Below, piece by piece: positions 11,936-21,192 of a stretch of DNA of 64,000 nt. Under the pieces are notes generated by a model. It was not told the DNA's origin. It searched no databases and saw nothing but the letters and a program-made list of their open reading frames with translations. The stretch is taken from NCBI GenBank assembly GCA_027625915.1, contig JANTQA010000026.1:5270001-5334000 (forward strand), written 5' to 3'. Position numbers and translations under genes: made by a program. The stretch comes from Anaeramoeba flamelloides (Eukaryota; Metamonada; Anaeramoebidae). The stretch's first letter is position 1. Every line of letters starts with the position of its first letter.

Positions 11936-12285
11936 TTCTTAGAGAAATGTGCAGGAGGTAAAAGTTAATGGAGATTAAAAAATATTTTATAAGGGTGTTT
12001 TTACTAGAAATAATTTGATGGTTTTTGTATGTATAATTTGTTCTTAGAAAACTAGTAAATTTTTAAAAATAAAATGAAATCTTGTCAAGATCTTGAAAAT
12101 TTTTTTTTTTATTGTAATTTGTGTTTTGGCTTATGAAATAGATGAATTGAACTCATCTAAACAATTTACATATTTTTATCTATTTTTTAGAAATTTTTAA
12201 TTCACATGTTTCGAATATAAAACGAAACAAAAGTAACATATTTTCATTATTAACAATTCAGTTAATTATTGAAAATGGTATATTA
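11936..12285. other. AT-rich spacer
   Basis: Nothing recognised. Confidence 0.4.
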
Positions 12286-12482
12286 CTGTCAGTTTCACTT
12301 TTAAGGTACAAACTTTCAATGAATATTTAATATACAATAAAATCTCAAATCTAGGTACATTTTTTGAACTTTTAATTTCTTTACAAAGTATTTTACTGGA
12401 ATCCAAATTTTGTGCCTTAATTTGAGATTTTTTTGTACCTTAAATTTCGTTGAAAGTTTGTGCCTTAAAAGTGAAACTGACT

Positions 12483-12483
<1 letters not shown>
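12286..12483. mobile_element. CAGTCAG-family MITE, copy 1
   Basis: A 198-bp element with long terminal inverted repeats. The right end is canonical (GAAACTGACTG then TA) and the left end has CTGTCAG for CAGTCAG after a TA. Arms contain the repeated core AAGGCACAAA / TTTGTGCCTT. There is no coding capacity. The TA target duplication and CAGT-type terminus suggest a Tc1/mariner-type non-autonomous element. Confidence 0.85.

Positions 12484-12574
<91 letters not shown>
12484..12574. repeat. (TAA)n trinucleotide array, about 30 units
   Basis: An uninterrupted TAA/AAT array lies directly between two MITE copies. It is the inverse of the (TTA)n array at 12772-12862. Confidence 0.95.
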
Positions 12575-12575
<1 letters not shown>

Positions 12576-12576
<1 letters not shown>

Positions 12577-12770
12577 AGTCAGTTTCACTTTTAAGGCACA
12601 AACTTTCAACGAAATTTAAGGCACAAAAAAATCTCAAATTAAGGCACAAGATTTCGAATTTATATTTTTACAATTTATTTTTACTAGAATCTGAATTTTG
12701 TGCTTTAATTTGAGATTTTTTTGTACCTTAAATTTCGTTGTAAGTTTGTGCCTTAAAAGTGAAACTGACT

Positions 12771-12771
<1 letters not shown>
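12576..12771. mobile_element. CAGTCAG-family MITE, copy 2
   Basis: 196 bp, TA|CAGTCAGTTTCACTTTTAAG at the left and the mirrored end before TA at the right. It sits at the centre of the microsatellite palindrome. Confidence 0.9.

Positions 12772-12862
<91 letters not shown>
12772..12862. repeat. (TTA)n trinucleotide array, about 30 units
   Basis: A pure array, inverse complement of 12484-12574. (TTA)n read on the minus strand encodes poly-Asn in the LINE at 48760-48905, so this may derive from that tract. Confidence 0.95.
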
Positions 12863-12863
<1 letters not shown>

Positions 12864-12864
<1 letters not shown>

Positions 12865-13060
12865 AGTCAGTTTCACTTTTAAGGCGCAAACTAGCAACGA
12901 AATTTAAGGCACAAAAAAATCTCAAATTAAGGCACAAAATTTGAAATTTTTTTTTTTTACATTTTTTTTTACTAGAATCCGAATTTTGTGCCTTAATTTG
13001 AGATTCTTTTTGTGCCTTAAATTTCGTTGAAAGTTTGTGTCTTAAAAGTGGAACTGACTG
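12864..13060. mobile_element. CAGTCAG-family MITE, copy 3
   Basis: 197 bp flanked by TA in the trinucleotide array on both sides, with slightly diverged arms (AAGGCGCAAACTAGC on the left). Confidence 0.9.
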
Positions 13061-13171
13061 TATTATTATTATTATTTTTATTAATATTATTATTTCTAAA
13101 AAAATCATGAATGTATTTTAATATTTATGTGACTGTTGTTTGTATTTTTGGAAAAAACTTTTTTTTGCTTA

Positions 13172-13365
13172 CAGTCAGTTTCACTTTTAAGGCACAAACT
13201 TTCAACGAAATTTAAGGCACACTAAAAATCTCAAATTAAAGCACAAAATTCAAATTCTGGTAAAATAATTTGTAAAAAAAAAGTTCAAATTTTGTGCCTT
13301 AATTTGAGATTTTTTTGTGCCTTAAATTTCGTTGAAAGTTTGTGCCTTAAAAGTGAAACTGACTG
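13172..13365. mobile_element. CAGTCAG-family MITE, copy 4 (inside LINE copy A)
   Basis: 194 bp between TTTTTTGCT-TA and TA-TTGAATTTTGGGAG. The uninterrupted sequence is seen at 48960-48975. Confidence 0.9.
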
Positions 13366-14156
13366 TATTGAATTTTGGGAGAACGATCAAATTTCAATAA
13401 TTACTTGAAATTTCTTCTGGAGAATTTCCAGAAGATTCGTTGGATTGCTTTGATTTCTTTTCATATAATTCCTTTAATTTTAAAATCTTTGACAATCCAT
13501 CATTTTTTATAAAATTTAATAACTCTTTGGGATGTTGATCTTTATGTATGTGGCACCACAGCGAGTCTTTTGTTGCTTTCATTAAACATTGTTGTTTGTT
13601 TCTGTCTTTTATGTATAAACATGTAATTTTTCCCTTTTTTATCCAGTCTTAAAGAGAATTTTTTGGATTTACATGTTTTGGTAAAATTCGATTGGAGTTG
13701 TTTTGTGGAATATAAGTGCCCCCTTCGTAATTATTTTGTTTTTTATTTTTTTTTCTTTTTCATTTTGATTTTTATTTCCATTTTCTTTTGGTTTTCATTT
13801 ACATTTTCCCTTTTCTTACTTTTTCCTTTTTTATTTTTATTTTTATTTTTATTTTCATCTTCATCTTCATTTTGATTTTGATTTTCTTTTTCTTTTTGAA
13901 TTTTCTTATAGGTTTTTTTTCTTTCTTTTTGTTTTCTTTTTTTGTTTGTTTTTATCAATATTTTTAGTTGATATTTGTTTTTTTTTTCTTACTAGTTTGA
14001 CTTTTTTTGTTAAGTGTCTTTGATTTTTTCTCCATTGAAAATTTAATTTGGCCACCAATAATTACAAAAAATCCTCGAGTTTCTTGTAATTTTTCATTTT
14101 CAATGTTGTTGAGAAAGAGTTTATTCCGTTCAATAAATTTTGAGAATTCCTTGTTA

Positions 14157-14355
14157 CAGTCAGTTTCGTTTTTAAGACGCAAACGTTCTGCGAAATTTAA
14201 GACACAAAAAAAAATCTCAAATTAAGGCACATGATTTCAAATTCTAGTAAAATAATTTGTAAAAAAAAAAATTTCAAATTTTGTGCCTTAAATGGAGATT
14301 TTTTTTGTGCCTTGAATTTCGTTGAAAGTTTGTGCCTTAAATGTGAAACTGACTG
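14157..14355. mobile_element. CAGTCAG-family MITE, copy 5 (inside LINE copy A ORF1)
   Basis: 199 bp with a TA on both sides. The uninterrupted sequence is at 50245-50270 (GAGAATTCCTTAATAAATTC). Confidence 0.9.
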
Positions 14356-14955
14356 TAAATAAATTTTTTTTTGTGGGTGGTTTCATTTGAATCATCGCTT
14401 TGTTTGTATTTCTCGCTGATATTGTGAATTAGATGTAATGAATGGCTTTTTTTTATTTTCTTTTTTTTTTGAGGGGTGTTTCTGTTATAGCTTCATTCTC
14501 TCTCAAGGGGTTGTTGTTATTCTTATTGGATTCTTCTTCTTCCTCTTGTGGAGGTGATTTTTCTCTGAATAAGTGCTTGAGACCGAAATGTCTTTTTTTG
14601 AATACTCTAATAATTTCTAAAATAATTTCCTTGTTTTGTTTTTTCTTTTTATTAGAGAGGTTCTGCGTGGGAGTGTGGTATCTTTGTCTTCTATATCTGG
14701 GGTTATAATTCCCAGCTGCTTGATAACTATTTCTCCATTTATTTGTACTATAGTAAGTACCTGGGTAAGTCCATTCTTTGACTTGGTATCTACTTCTGGT
14801 ATTTCTGTGGTTTCTTTTACTATGCCAGCTGTGTGGTCTATTGTAAGAGTCTGCATCTACAGATCTCCATCTTGAAAATTTGTTCCCGAATTTCCTCTTT
14901 CCATTGTTCTGATAATGGAATTATCCATTATAGGCTCTTGTATAATGGGTTGGTT

Positions 14956-15297
14956 TCACGGATCCCATTCGTGTGAAATTTTTCCCAAAATATCTTCTTC
15001 TGTCATTTTGAGACCGAATTTGTCAATTGTATGGCTCCCTGAAGAAATTTGGTACCACATATCCTTTTCGTGGGAAGTTTGGTGAAAAAAGAACATTTGT
15101 TCCCTTATTTTGATTGTAAAACTGCCAGTTTCTTCGTCTAAAATAACCCATGGAATCCGCGGATCCCTTTTGTGGATAATTGTTCCACAATTTTTGTAAG
15201 TTGATGTTTGTTGCACAATTCTTTCATTGTAAGGCCTCCTAACATGGTAGGTATTTGTGGATCTAGTTTGTTGGGGTTGACTAATCCACGTTTGCAT
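14956..15297 (-). CDS. LINE copy A 5' ORF (ORF0-like), 113 residues
   Basis: An ATG start (MQTWISQPQQTR), the only ATG heading the long frame chain of this LINE. It encodes a basic, aromatic and Asn/Gln-rich protein with repeated RDPRIPWV, HKRDP and HEWDP-like turns and ends in TGA. The same protein is split into two frames in the longer copy (50856-51198). No domain is recognised. It lies in the same frame as the next ORFs of the element (14617-14856 and ORF1), each separated by a single stop codon. Confidence 0.4.
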   Translation of the reverse strand: MQTWISQPQQTRSTNTYHVRRPYNERIVQQTSTYKNCGTIIHKRDPRIPWVILDEETGSFTIKIREQMFFFHQTSHEKDMWYQISSGSHTIDKFGLKMTEEDILGKISHEWDP

Positions 15298-15304
15298 TTA
15301 AATA

Positions 15305-15501
15305 CAGTCAGTTTCACTTTTAAGACACAAACTTTCAACGAAATTTAAGGTACAAAAAAATCTCAAATTAAGGCACAAAATTTGTAATTTTGATTTTTAC
15401 AATTAATTTTTACTAATATTTGAATTTTGTGCCTTAATTTGAGATTTTTATTGTGCCTTAAATTCCGTTGAAAGTTTGTGTCTTAAAAGCGGAACTGACT
15501 G
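15305..15501. mobile_element. CAGTCAG-family MITE, copy 6 (inside LINE copy A leader)
   Basis: 197 bp, TA-flanked. Nearly identical to the copy at 52368-52564, including shared private changes (AAGGTACAAA, ATTCCGTTG, AAAGCGGAAC). The uninterrupted site is at 51195-51205. Confidence 0.9.
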
Positions 15502-15565
15502 TAATTTTTTTTTTTTTTTTTTTTTTTTCTAAAAGAGAAAAAAAACGGGGAAAATGAAAAAAAAT

Positions 15566-15581
15566 GTATAGAGGTAGAATG
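15566..15581. repeat. Target-site duplication in tRNA A-box (shared by LINE copies A and B)
   Basis: GTATAGAGGTAGAATG, identical to the segment of the intact tRNA-Asp genes. It lies between the 5' end of LINE A and the 3' end of LINE B. Confidence 0.9.
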
Positions 15582-15892
15582 TTTATTTATGAGGGGGATT
15601 ATATATGAATATATATCCTTGCAACTTCATATGAAGAATTATATACAGTCAGTTCCACTTTTAAGACACAAACTATCAACGAAATTTAAGGCACAAAAAA
15701 TTCTCAAAATAAGGCACAAATTTTGTAATTATTTTTTTTTACAATTTATTTTACTAGAATTTGAATTTTGTGTCTTAATTTGAGATTTTTATTGTGCCTT
15801 AAATTTCGTTGAAAGTTTGTGCCTTAAAAGTGAAACTGACTGTATATATATTTATATATATATAATAGGTAAAAAGTGAAAGTAAAGGAAAT
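15582..15892 (-). mobile_element. tRNA-targeted LINE, copy B: only the last ~110 bp, with a MITE inside
   Basis: It starts with TTTATTTATGAGGGGG exactly as the 3' end of the long LINE at 43167 and continues through the ATATATCCTTGCAACTTCAT stretch to AAGTGAAAGTAAAGGAAA. It then stops at a second A-box duplication (15893-15907). It is a strongly 5'-truncated insertion, enlarged by a 197-bp MITE at 15646-15842. Confidence 0.85.
15646..15842. mobile_element. CAGTCAG-family MITE, copy 7 (inside LINE copy B)
   Basis: 197 bp between TA and TA in the (TA)n stretch of the LINE 3' end; canonical termini with C for T at one arm position (CAGTTCCAC). Confidence 0.9.
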
Positions 15893-15953
15893 TATAGAGG
15901 TAGAATGCCTGACTGTTACTCAGGTGGCCGGGGTTCAATTCCCCGATCGGAAG
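15893..15953 (+). pseudogene. tRNA-Asp relic, 3' part (A-box, anticodon arm, T arm, 3' acceptor strand)
   Basis: It carries TATAGAGGTAGAATG, anticodon arm CCTGA-CTGTTAC-TCAGG, T arm with GGTTCAATTCC, and acceptor 3' strand ATCGGAAG. The 5' acceptor strand has been displaced by LINE insertions and was not found to the left. The anticodon reads GTT (Asn) instead of GTC, a change expected in an unconstrained relic. Confidence 0.85.
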
Positions 15954-16545
15954 TACTTTTTTTTTTTTTTAAACATACCCACAATAATCTTCAGATGATA
16001 AACTCTTCAAAAAACCTAAAATAAACTTCATAAATCTTTTTTTTTAGTCAGATTTTGGTCGATTTGAGATCAATTCAAAAAATGAAAAATGAAAAAAAAA
16101 AATCATTTTTATCATTTTCTTAAAAATTGAATTTTTCATCAATTTCTATTTTTAAACAATTGATACCAATAACACTCTCTTGAAATACTTGCTTGAAATT
16201 TCATTTTTTACAATGTTTATTAAATTTTTTCCTTTTTCAAATTCTCATTTTTTTTTGGAATTTAAAGAAAAATAATTCATTTTTTCACCAATTTATATCT
16301 TTCAACAAAAACTAAAAAAATTCCAGATCTTTGTGATGACTAGAATTCTTCTTATATGTGATTGATCCTTTTTTAATAATCCAAATTTTATCACATTATT
16401 GTTGTTTTTTTTTAAAAAACTTTTTTCTACTTTTTTTTATGAATTTGAGAATTTATTTACAAAATTAATTAATAATTATTTTACACAAACCTTCAAGTAT
16501 TTAATTCTCATTTATCAATTTTTTGAATCAAATAAACAATAAAAA

Positions 16546-17520
16546 ATGGATCAGAATTCTTGGTTTGTGTATCCTGAACGTTATTACTTATCTGTCATTA
16601 AAATTTGTTTTATAATTGGTAAATTTTTAACTGCTTTAAAAATTCCAGTCTTAAACTTCAAGAAAAGGGAACAGACTAAAAACATCCAAGAAACATTTGC
16701 AAGCTTATTTTTATAAATTTCACATCACCCTACCCTCAAGAATTAATCACTATCAAACAATATATTTTTTTGGATATTCTTGGAATACAAAAGAAAATTG
16801 GAAACAAAGCCAAATAGTCTTGGTTTTAATTTTTTTTCACTGTAATAATTCATAAAAACTAAAAAACCTTTCACACAAATTAGGAAAAAGAGTCTACTTT
16901 CTTGTTCGAAAATATCCTAAACAAGAACTAATTTTGTTGGCAAATGAAACTTTGGTTTTTTTAAAAGAAAAACTAATAATAACCGTTGTGGAAAAAAAGT
17001 TCAACACAGTTTTTAATTGGGAACATTACTCAAAATTCAAAGTAAGATCAATTAAAAAAACAATAAATAAATAAATAATGACGAAATGTGGTATTCGGTA
17101 CAATAACAGTTTTTTTAATACTATCTTTAGGTCTGTGTTTTTCTTTGATTGATCAATTATTAAAAATTTGTTCAAAAAATTGACTATTTTTGTGGATCTC
17201 CGATTCCACACCCTCAATTGTGACTAATAAAGTAGATTTAAATTGTAAATGTAGCTTGGATTGATAGGAAATAATATAATGGATTATTATTTGAAATTAA
17301 TTGATTTCTTCTTTTTATTGATTTTACTTTGAATTTTCAGGTTCTATTAATGTTCCAAATTAAAAACCCTGTTTCGATTTTTTTCCAAAATGGTAAGAAT
17401 GAAATTGAAACTATTAAAATACAAATCTTTTATCAATCAAGAAGAAGTTGAAAAAATCTCAAAAATACTGTTTTCTCTGAATGGTGATATTTACTGGACT
17501 TTTACAAAAAAAATAGTCTG
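16546..17520 (+). pseudogene. Decaying unrecognised gene next to tRNA-Asp (block 3 copy)
   Basis: The first part begins ATG: MDQNSWFVYPERYYLSVIKI. A second part near 16886 reads RVYFLVRKYPKQELILLANE followed by TLVFLKEK. A third near 17440 reads INQEEVEKISKILFSLNG followed by DIYWTFTKK. All three segments are conserved in order in blocks 1, 2 and 4. Intervening sequence has stops, so either short introns or decay separate them; a CAG|GTAACA donor-like site is visible in block 2. A foldback element interrupts this copy between parts 2 and 3. No known domain; function unknown. Confidence 0.4.
16985..17395. mobile_element. Foldback element with ~65-70 bp inverted arms
   Basis: The left arm (about 16989-17053) includes GGAAAAAAAGTTC and TTTTTAATTGGGAACATTA. 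The right arm (about 17319-17388) is its reverse complement with AATGTTCCAAATTAAAAAC. It is absent from the paralogous flanks at 25690-25710 and 38060-38080, which pass directly from ATAATAA to CGAAATT. The exact target duplication is unclear. No coding content. Confidence 0.65.
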
Positions 17521-17940
17521 AAAATAAAACACGAAATGATCATAGATCCACATATCTAAAAGTAAAAATCAAAAAAAAAACCCTTTTATGAATAACTTAA
17601 AGATGAAATGTTATCCAGACTAGTTTTTAGAATCTAGTTGGAAAAAATTTTTCTTTTTTTCTTTTGAAATTGAAATTACAATAATAGACTGTAATTTGTG
17701 ATCTCTACTGATAAATCCAAATTTAAATGATAATTTTTTTTGGATCAATTTTTATATTTTCATTGTTCTCAATAACTTTCAAAACATTTGTTTTCCAACT
17801 AAAGTCTTGTTGTCAACTAATTTTCAAATTTATTTTTTAAATTTAGACCAATTAAATTCTTCTTCAAAGCTCATAAAAAACATTTTCAAAAAAAGGAAAA
17901 TCAAAATTTTGTCACATTAATTATTCAAAGAAACATTTCA

Positions 17941-18560
17941 GTATTTTTTTTTTCATTTTGATTGGATTGGAAATGAGAACGATTTCCAAGGTGAACCTAT
18001 AATTTATTGTGTGACCAAAGACTTTAATCAGTGTTCCAAAATATATTCCGTGCTATTTTTACTTCTTTTTCCAAATACAACATCCAAGTGACTAACTTAA
18101 TGGTATACCGAAGCTAAACTCAATTTTGAAAGTACATTCCTTGATATTTTCAGTGAAATTTAAAATATGAATGTAATTAGTTCAAAATATTTCATAATAT
18201 TCAAAATTTTTTTAGTATTTTTTTGAATAATTTTTGAATTTTTGATTAAATTTGAACAAAAAATTATCTGAATTTTCTAATTTGATCCTTTCATTTTTAA
18301 GTTTTTTATTTAAATAATCGAACTTTAGGAAATCAATACCATATTTACTTTTGGTTTATTGTTGGTTTCCCTGCTCGGATAAGGTTTAATTATTCTTTAA
18401 CAAAAAAACACGCTTTTTTCATTTTGAAAGACCGATTAAGGATTATTCGAATTTTATTCCCAGTGGCTATTACTTTTATACCCACAACACGAATTATGAA
18501 CTCAAAAAAATGTTGAGTTAATAGATCTTGTTAAAATGTAAAATTTAGGTTTTTTTGATT
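17941..18560. other. End of tRNA flank homology and AT-rich spacer
   Basis: Homology with 26280-26480 continues (for example CTTTTTCCAAATACAACATC) and then fades. No gene seen. Confidence 0.4.
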
Positions 18561-18757
18561 AAGGCAAAAAGAATTTACTTTCCAAATCCAAAATTTTTCA
18601 CTCAAAATTTTCGACTTCCAAAATGATATTGGGAAAATGTCACTCCACTATATATTGAAGTATGTTAGAGTTGGTGACGAGTGTAGCCACCCATTTGAAA
18701 AGAAAGTCGAGTGACATTTTCCTAATATCAAAAAAAATAGATTTTTATTTTTGCCTT
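18561..18757. repeat. Strong inverted repeat / small foldback element
   Basis: The inner arms GATATTGGGAAAATGTCACT (about 18624) and GAGTGACATTTTCCTAATAT (about 18709) are near-perfect inverses about 65 bp apart. Outer arms AAGGCAAAAA and TTTTTGCCTT extend the pairing. The loop holds GAGTGTAGCCACCCATTTG. It is probably a non-autonomous transposon remnant; a structured RNA cannot be excluded. Confidence 0.55.
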
Positions 18758-19308
18758 GTTTTATTGGGATTTTTCGAAAAGTCGATGGATCAATAAATGA
18801 TTTTAGTTAAAATCTTAAATTGCAAAAAATTGGCAATATTTTGACTTTCCCTCAATTCCTTGTATTTTAAAGGTCTTAATCTATTTACTGTATTGTATTT
18901 CAATACCCACAGAGCATAAAATTCAGATCATCCTTAATCGAGATTGAGAACATTTTTTGCCAATTACTTTGATTTGAAAGATCATGTTTATTTTCAATAT
19001 TTAACTTATTTCTCGATAAGGATTCCTTATTTAGAAATTGGTCAAAAAAAAAATAATAGAGAAGAGTACCTTAACCCATTACTAAAATTTAACTCATGTG
19101 TGTTTTTCAGACTTGGGTATTGGAACATAGGAATTAAGACATATATATATTCTTGGTTCGGATTTAAATTGACTTTAGAGGTTAGATCTTTCATTAAACG
19201 AAATGACTCAATAAGATTAAATGCTTTTGTTTGAAAAATTTCGTCAAATTTACAAAATTTAAAAGATCAAATGATTTTTTTATAAAAATTCAAAAAATGA
19301 AATTTATA
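18758..19308. other. AT-rich spacer with an unsupported open frame
   Basis: A 96-codon frame at 18944-19234 lacks an ATG and has random-like composition. No other feature. Confidence 0.35.
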
Positions 19309-19800
19309 GAGCAGTTAAAAAAATACCGGACATGAAAAAAATCCCTGACAAGATTTTTAATTGTGAATATTAGTAAAATTATTGTGTAATTTCATTTATT
19401 TACAATCAAATTCCTTTTTTTAAGAATCAAACTTTTTCAATTATAACCCCCCCCCACTTATTAGAATGATGATTGATAAAATCACACTTGTTCAAAACAC
19501 CATTCAATCAATCAAAAAACAAGAAGAAAAATTATCATTTTCCAAACTCTAGTAAACCTCAATAAAACTCGATTGTTTTTCAAAAAAAGTTGATCGACAT
19601 ATGGATATCAAACAATTACTCGAGTATTCTCGAGACACCTTACTTTGATGGACTTTAGGTAGGTTTATTACTAATCTCATAAAAAAATTTGCTTATTTAT
19701 AATAAGGATTTCATTGAAATTAGACAAAAATTTTACTAATACTCACAATTAAAAATCTTGTCCGGGATTTTTTTCATGTCCGGTATTTTTTTCCCTACTA
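19309..19800. mobile_element. 492-bp MITE with ~55-bp terminal inverted repeats
   Basis: Termini hold AAAAAAATACCGGACATGAA on the left and the inverse TTCATGTCCGGTATTTTTTT on the right, continued by matching ATCTTGTC/GACAAGAT and ACAATTAAAA/TTTTAATTGT arms. A TA flanks each side (19307-19308, 19801-19802). The interior has a poly-C run near 19448 and no ORF. Single copy in the window. Confidence 0.75.
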
Positions 19801-19802
19801 TA

Positions 19803-20472
19803 CTCATTTTTTTGTCAAAAAATTACATTTTAATCTTACTCTATCTTCATATTTCTTTTTTAAAAATTATTTAAAGAACCCTATTTCTTGTTTATATACT
19901 GTTGTCATACCATTGGTTTGTTTCTTTTATTTCAAGAGTCAGCCAATATTTTTTGCATGAGTTAAATTATAGCAATGGGTTAAAATAAAAAACACGGGTT
20001 AGTTCCACCACTGTATTTTGATTTTTACTTTGAGTTTTAGGGGTCTTTCATAATTTCTTGTCTTTTTTTTCTAATAGAGTAAAATTTTTGACTTCCTTTT
20101 CCGGTTTTTTTTTTTGAGTTTATCATGTCTCCAAGAAGTTGGATGGAGACTATCATCTAGAAACCCTCTCTAAAAAGCGAAAATGAAAAAGAAATTAATA
20201 TTTTTCGCATTTAGAATTTAAATATCACTACTTTTTTTTTTTTTCTGACACCAAAAAGTAAAAAAATGTATTATGTTCGATTTATTTTTCAAATTTACGA
20301 TAAGTTTTTTCAAGATTTTGATGTTTCAAAATTGGAACCAAAAAAGAAATATAACAAACAATCAAAATCGAGAGAGTTTATTCTCATCTAAAAAGTAAAC
20401 TTCTATCTATTAAAAAAACATTTTTTTCTTCTTTTCAATTTCCGACACTCAAAATCCATTTCCAATTCAAAT
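19803..20472. other. Spacer upstream of the RING2-UBL gene
   Basis: AT-rich. A block near 19805-19885 matches the inverse of 53000-53190. From about 20211 the sequence matches 30773 onward, marking the start of a segmental duplication. Confidence 0.5.
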
Positions 20473-21192
20473 ATGCAAGAAAAACGAGAGTACATCAATG
20501 GAAATTACCAAAAGTGCCCAAAGTGTTCCAAATTAAACCGATTTTTTGGGATTGGGTGTGGCTTTATTCATTGCAGCTGTGGGAAAATTTACTGCAAGTA
20601 TTGTTTGAAAGAGTTTGACACCGAATTCGAAGCCTTTGCCCATTACAGGTTGGAACACCATGGCACAAACGAAACCATTGTTACACAGGATCTCGACGAG
20701 ATCTGCTCTTCTGTTGAGTTAATCACAATCAAAGTCCATCACTCTGAAACAGAAAAATTCATTTTCCTCAAATGCGACACCTTTCAGACATTACGAATGA
20801 GGACACAACACGATCCAAATGCAAGCATTGGGGACTGTGGAAGCTGGTCCTTTGAGAACCAAAGATTAGAAAACGAAGAAGCCACTTTAGAAAGCCTTGG
20901 TGTTCAAAACAATTCAACTCTTGAATTCAATCGTATTATGAGAAAGATGACACCCGGCGTAACCTACAGACTTAACTTGCTTGATGGAGAAACAGCTTCT
21001 TGTAGATTCGACAAAATAAAAACTTGCAAGCAGCTGATTAAAAGATATAAAAAGAAAAAACGCAACAGAAAAAACTTGATTCTAATCCACGAAGGCGAAA
21101 TCCTGAAAAACAACGAGAAATTAGACAACTACCCATTTTCCAAATACAAGCCATATTACTTGATCACTAAAAAACAATTTAAAGAACTCTAA
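20473..21192 (+). CDS. RING2/IBR-like zinc finger fused to two ubiquitin-like domains
   Basis: A 239-residue single-exon gene, ATG to TAA. Residues 15-44 carry C15-x2-C18-x10-C29-x4-C34-x-C36-x4-C41-x2-C44 (for example GCGFIHCSCGKIYCKYC). This matches the spacing of the second RING/IBR finger of RING-between-RING E3 ligases, where the GC cysteine is the thioester site in true RING2 domains. His57, His62 and His63 follow. Residues about 81-150 and about 158-232 look like two ubiquitin folds: the first holds the diagnostic RLENEEATLESLGVQNNSTL, the second HEGEILKNNEKLDNYPF. A full RBR needs RING1 and IBR, absent here, so it may be a minimal ligase-like adaptor or a stand-alone Zn-UBL protein. 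The coding region is visibly less AT-rich than its flanks. A broken duplicate is at 31029. Confidence 0.8.
   Translation: MQEKREYINGNYQKCPKCSKLNRFFGIGCGFIHCSCGKIYCKYCLKEFDTEFEAFAHYRLEHHGTNETIVTQDLDEICSSVELITIKVHHSETEKFIFLKCDTFQTLRMRTQHDPNASIGDCGSWSFENQRLENEEATLESLGVQNNSTLEFNRIMRKMTPGVTYRLNLLDGETASCRFDKIKTCKQLIKRYKKKKRNRKNLILIHEGEILKNNEKLDNYPFSKYKPYYLITKKQFKEL

Larger units (their letters stand above)
13061..15565 (-). mobile_element. tRNA-targeted LINE, copy A: 5' end and ORF1 region only
   Basis: Minus-strand sequence closely matching 48750-51285. It runs from the poly-Asn tract that opens the endonuclease ORF (13061-13165), through the ORF1 C-terminus (13394-13582, including CLHIK-type and CHIH residues in diverged form), a shortened Lys/Glu low-complexity middle, to the 5' leader and element 5' end at 15565. 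MITEs interrupt it at 13172, 14157 and 15305. Everything 3' of the poly-Asn tract (endonuclease, RT, 3' end) is missing. That is the opposite of ordinary LINE 5' truncation and implies a later deletion or rearrangement. The 5' end abuts a tRNA A-box duplication at 15566-15581. Confidence 0.85.
15954..17940 (+). repeat. tRNA-Asp block 3: downstream flank paralogous to 24677, 37044 and 51348
   Basis: Beginning with a poly-T Pol III-type terminator and AAACATACCCACAATAATC, this flank follows the other three tRNA-Asp flanks for about 1.9 kb. It contains a decaying unrecognised gene (16546-17520) and a foldback insertion (about 16985-17395). It implies repeated segmental duplication of a tRNA-Asp neighbourhood. 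Confidence 0.75.

Noticed and set aside
12316-12944. Open frames on both strands encoding long runs of Leu, Ile or Asn
   Set aside because: They are translations of the trinucleotide arrays and MITE arms, not genes.
12286-13365. CRISPR-like array
   Set aside because: The repeats are TIR transposons separated by microsatellites, in a eukaryotic context, with no spacers.
18944-19234. 96-codon open frame
   Set aside because: Begins at TTG, random-like composition, no conserved copy; more likely chance.
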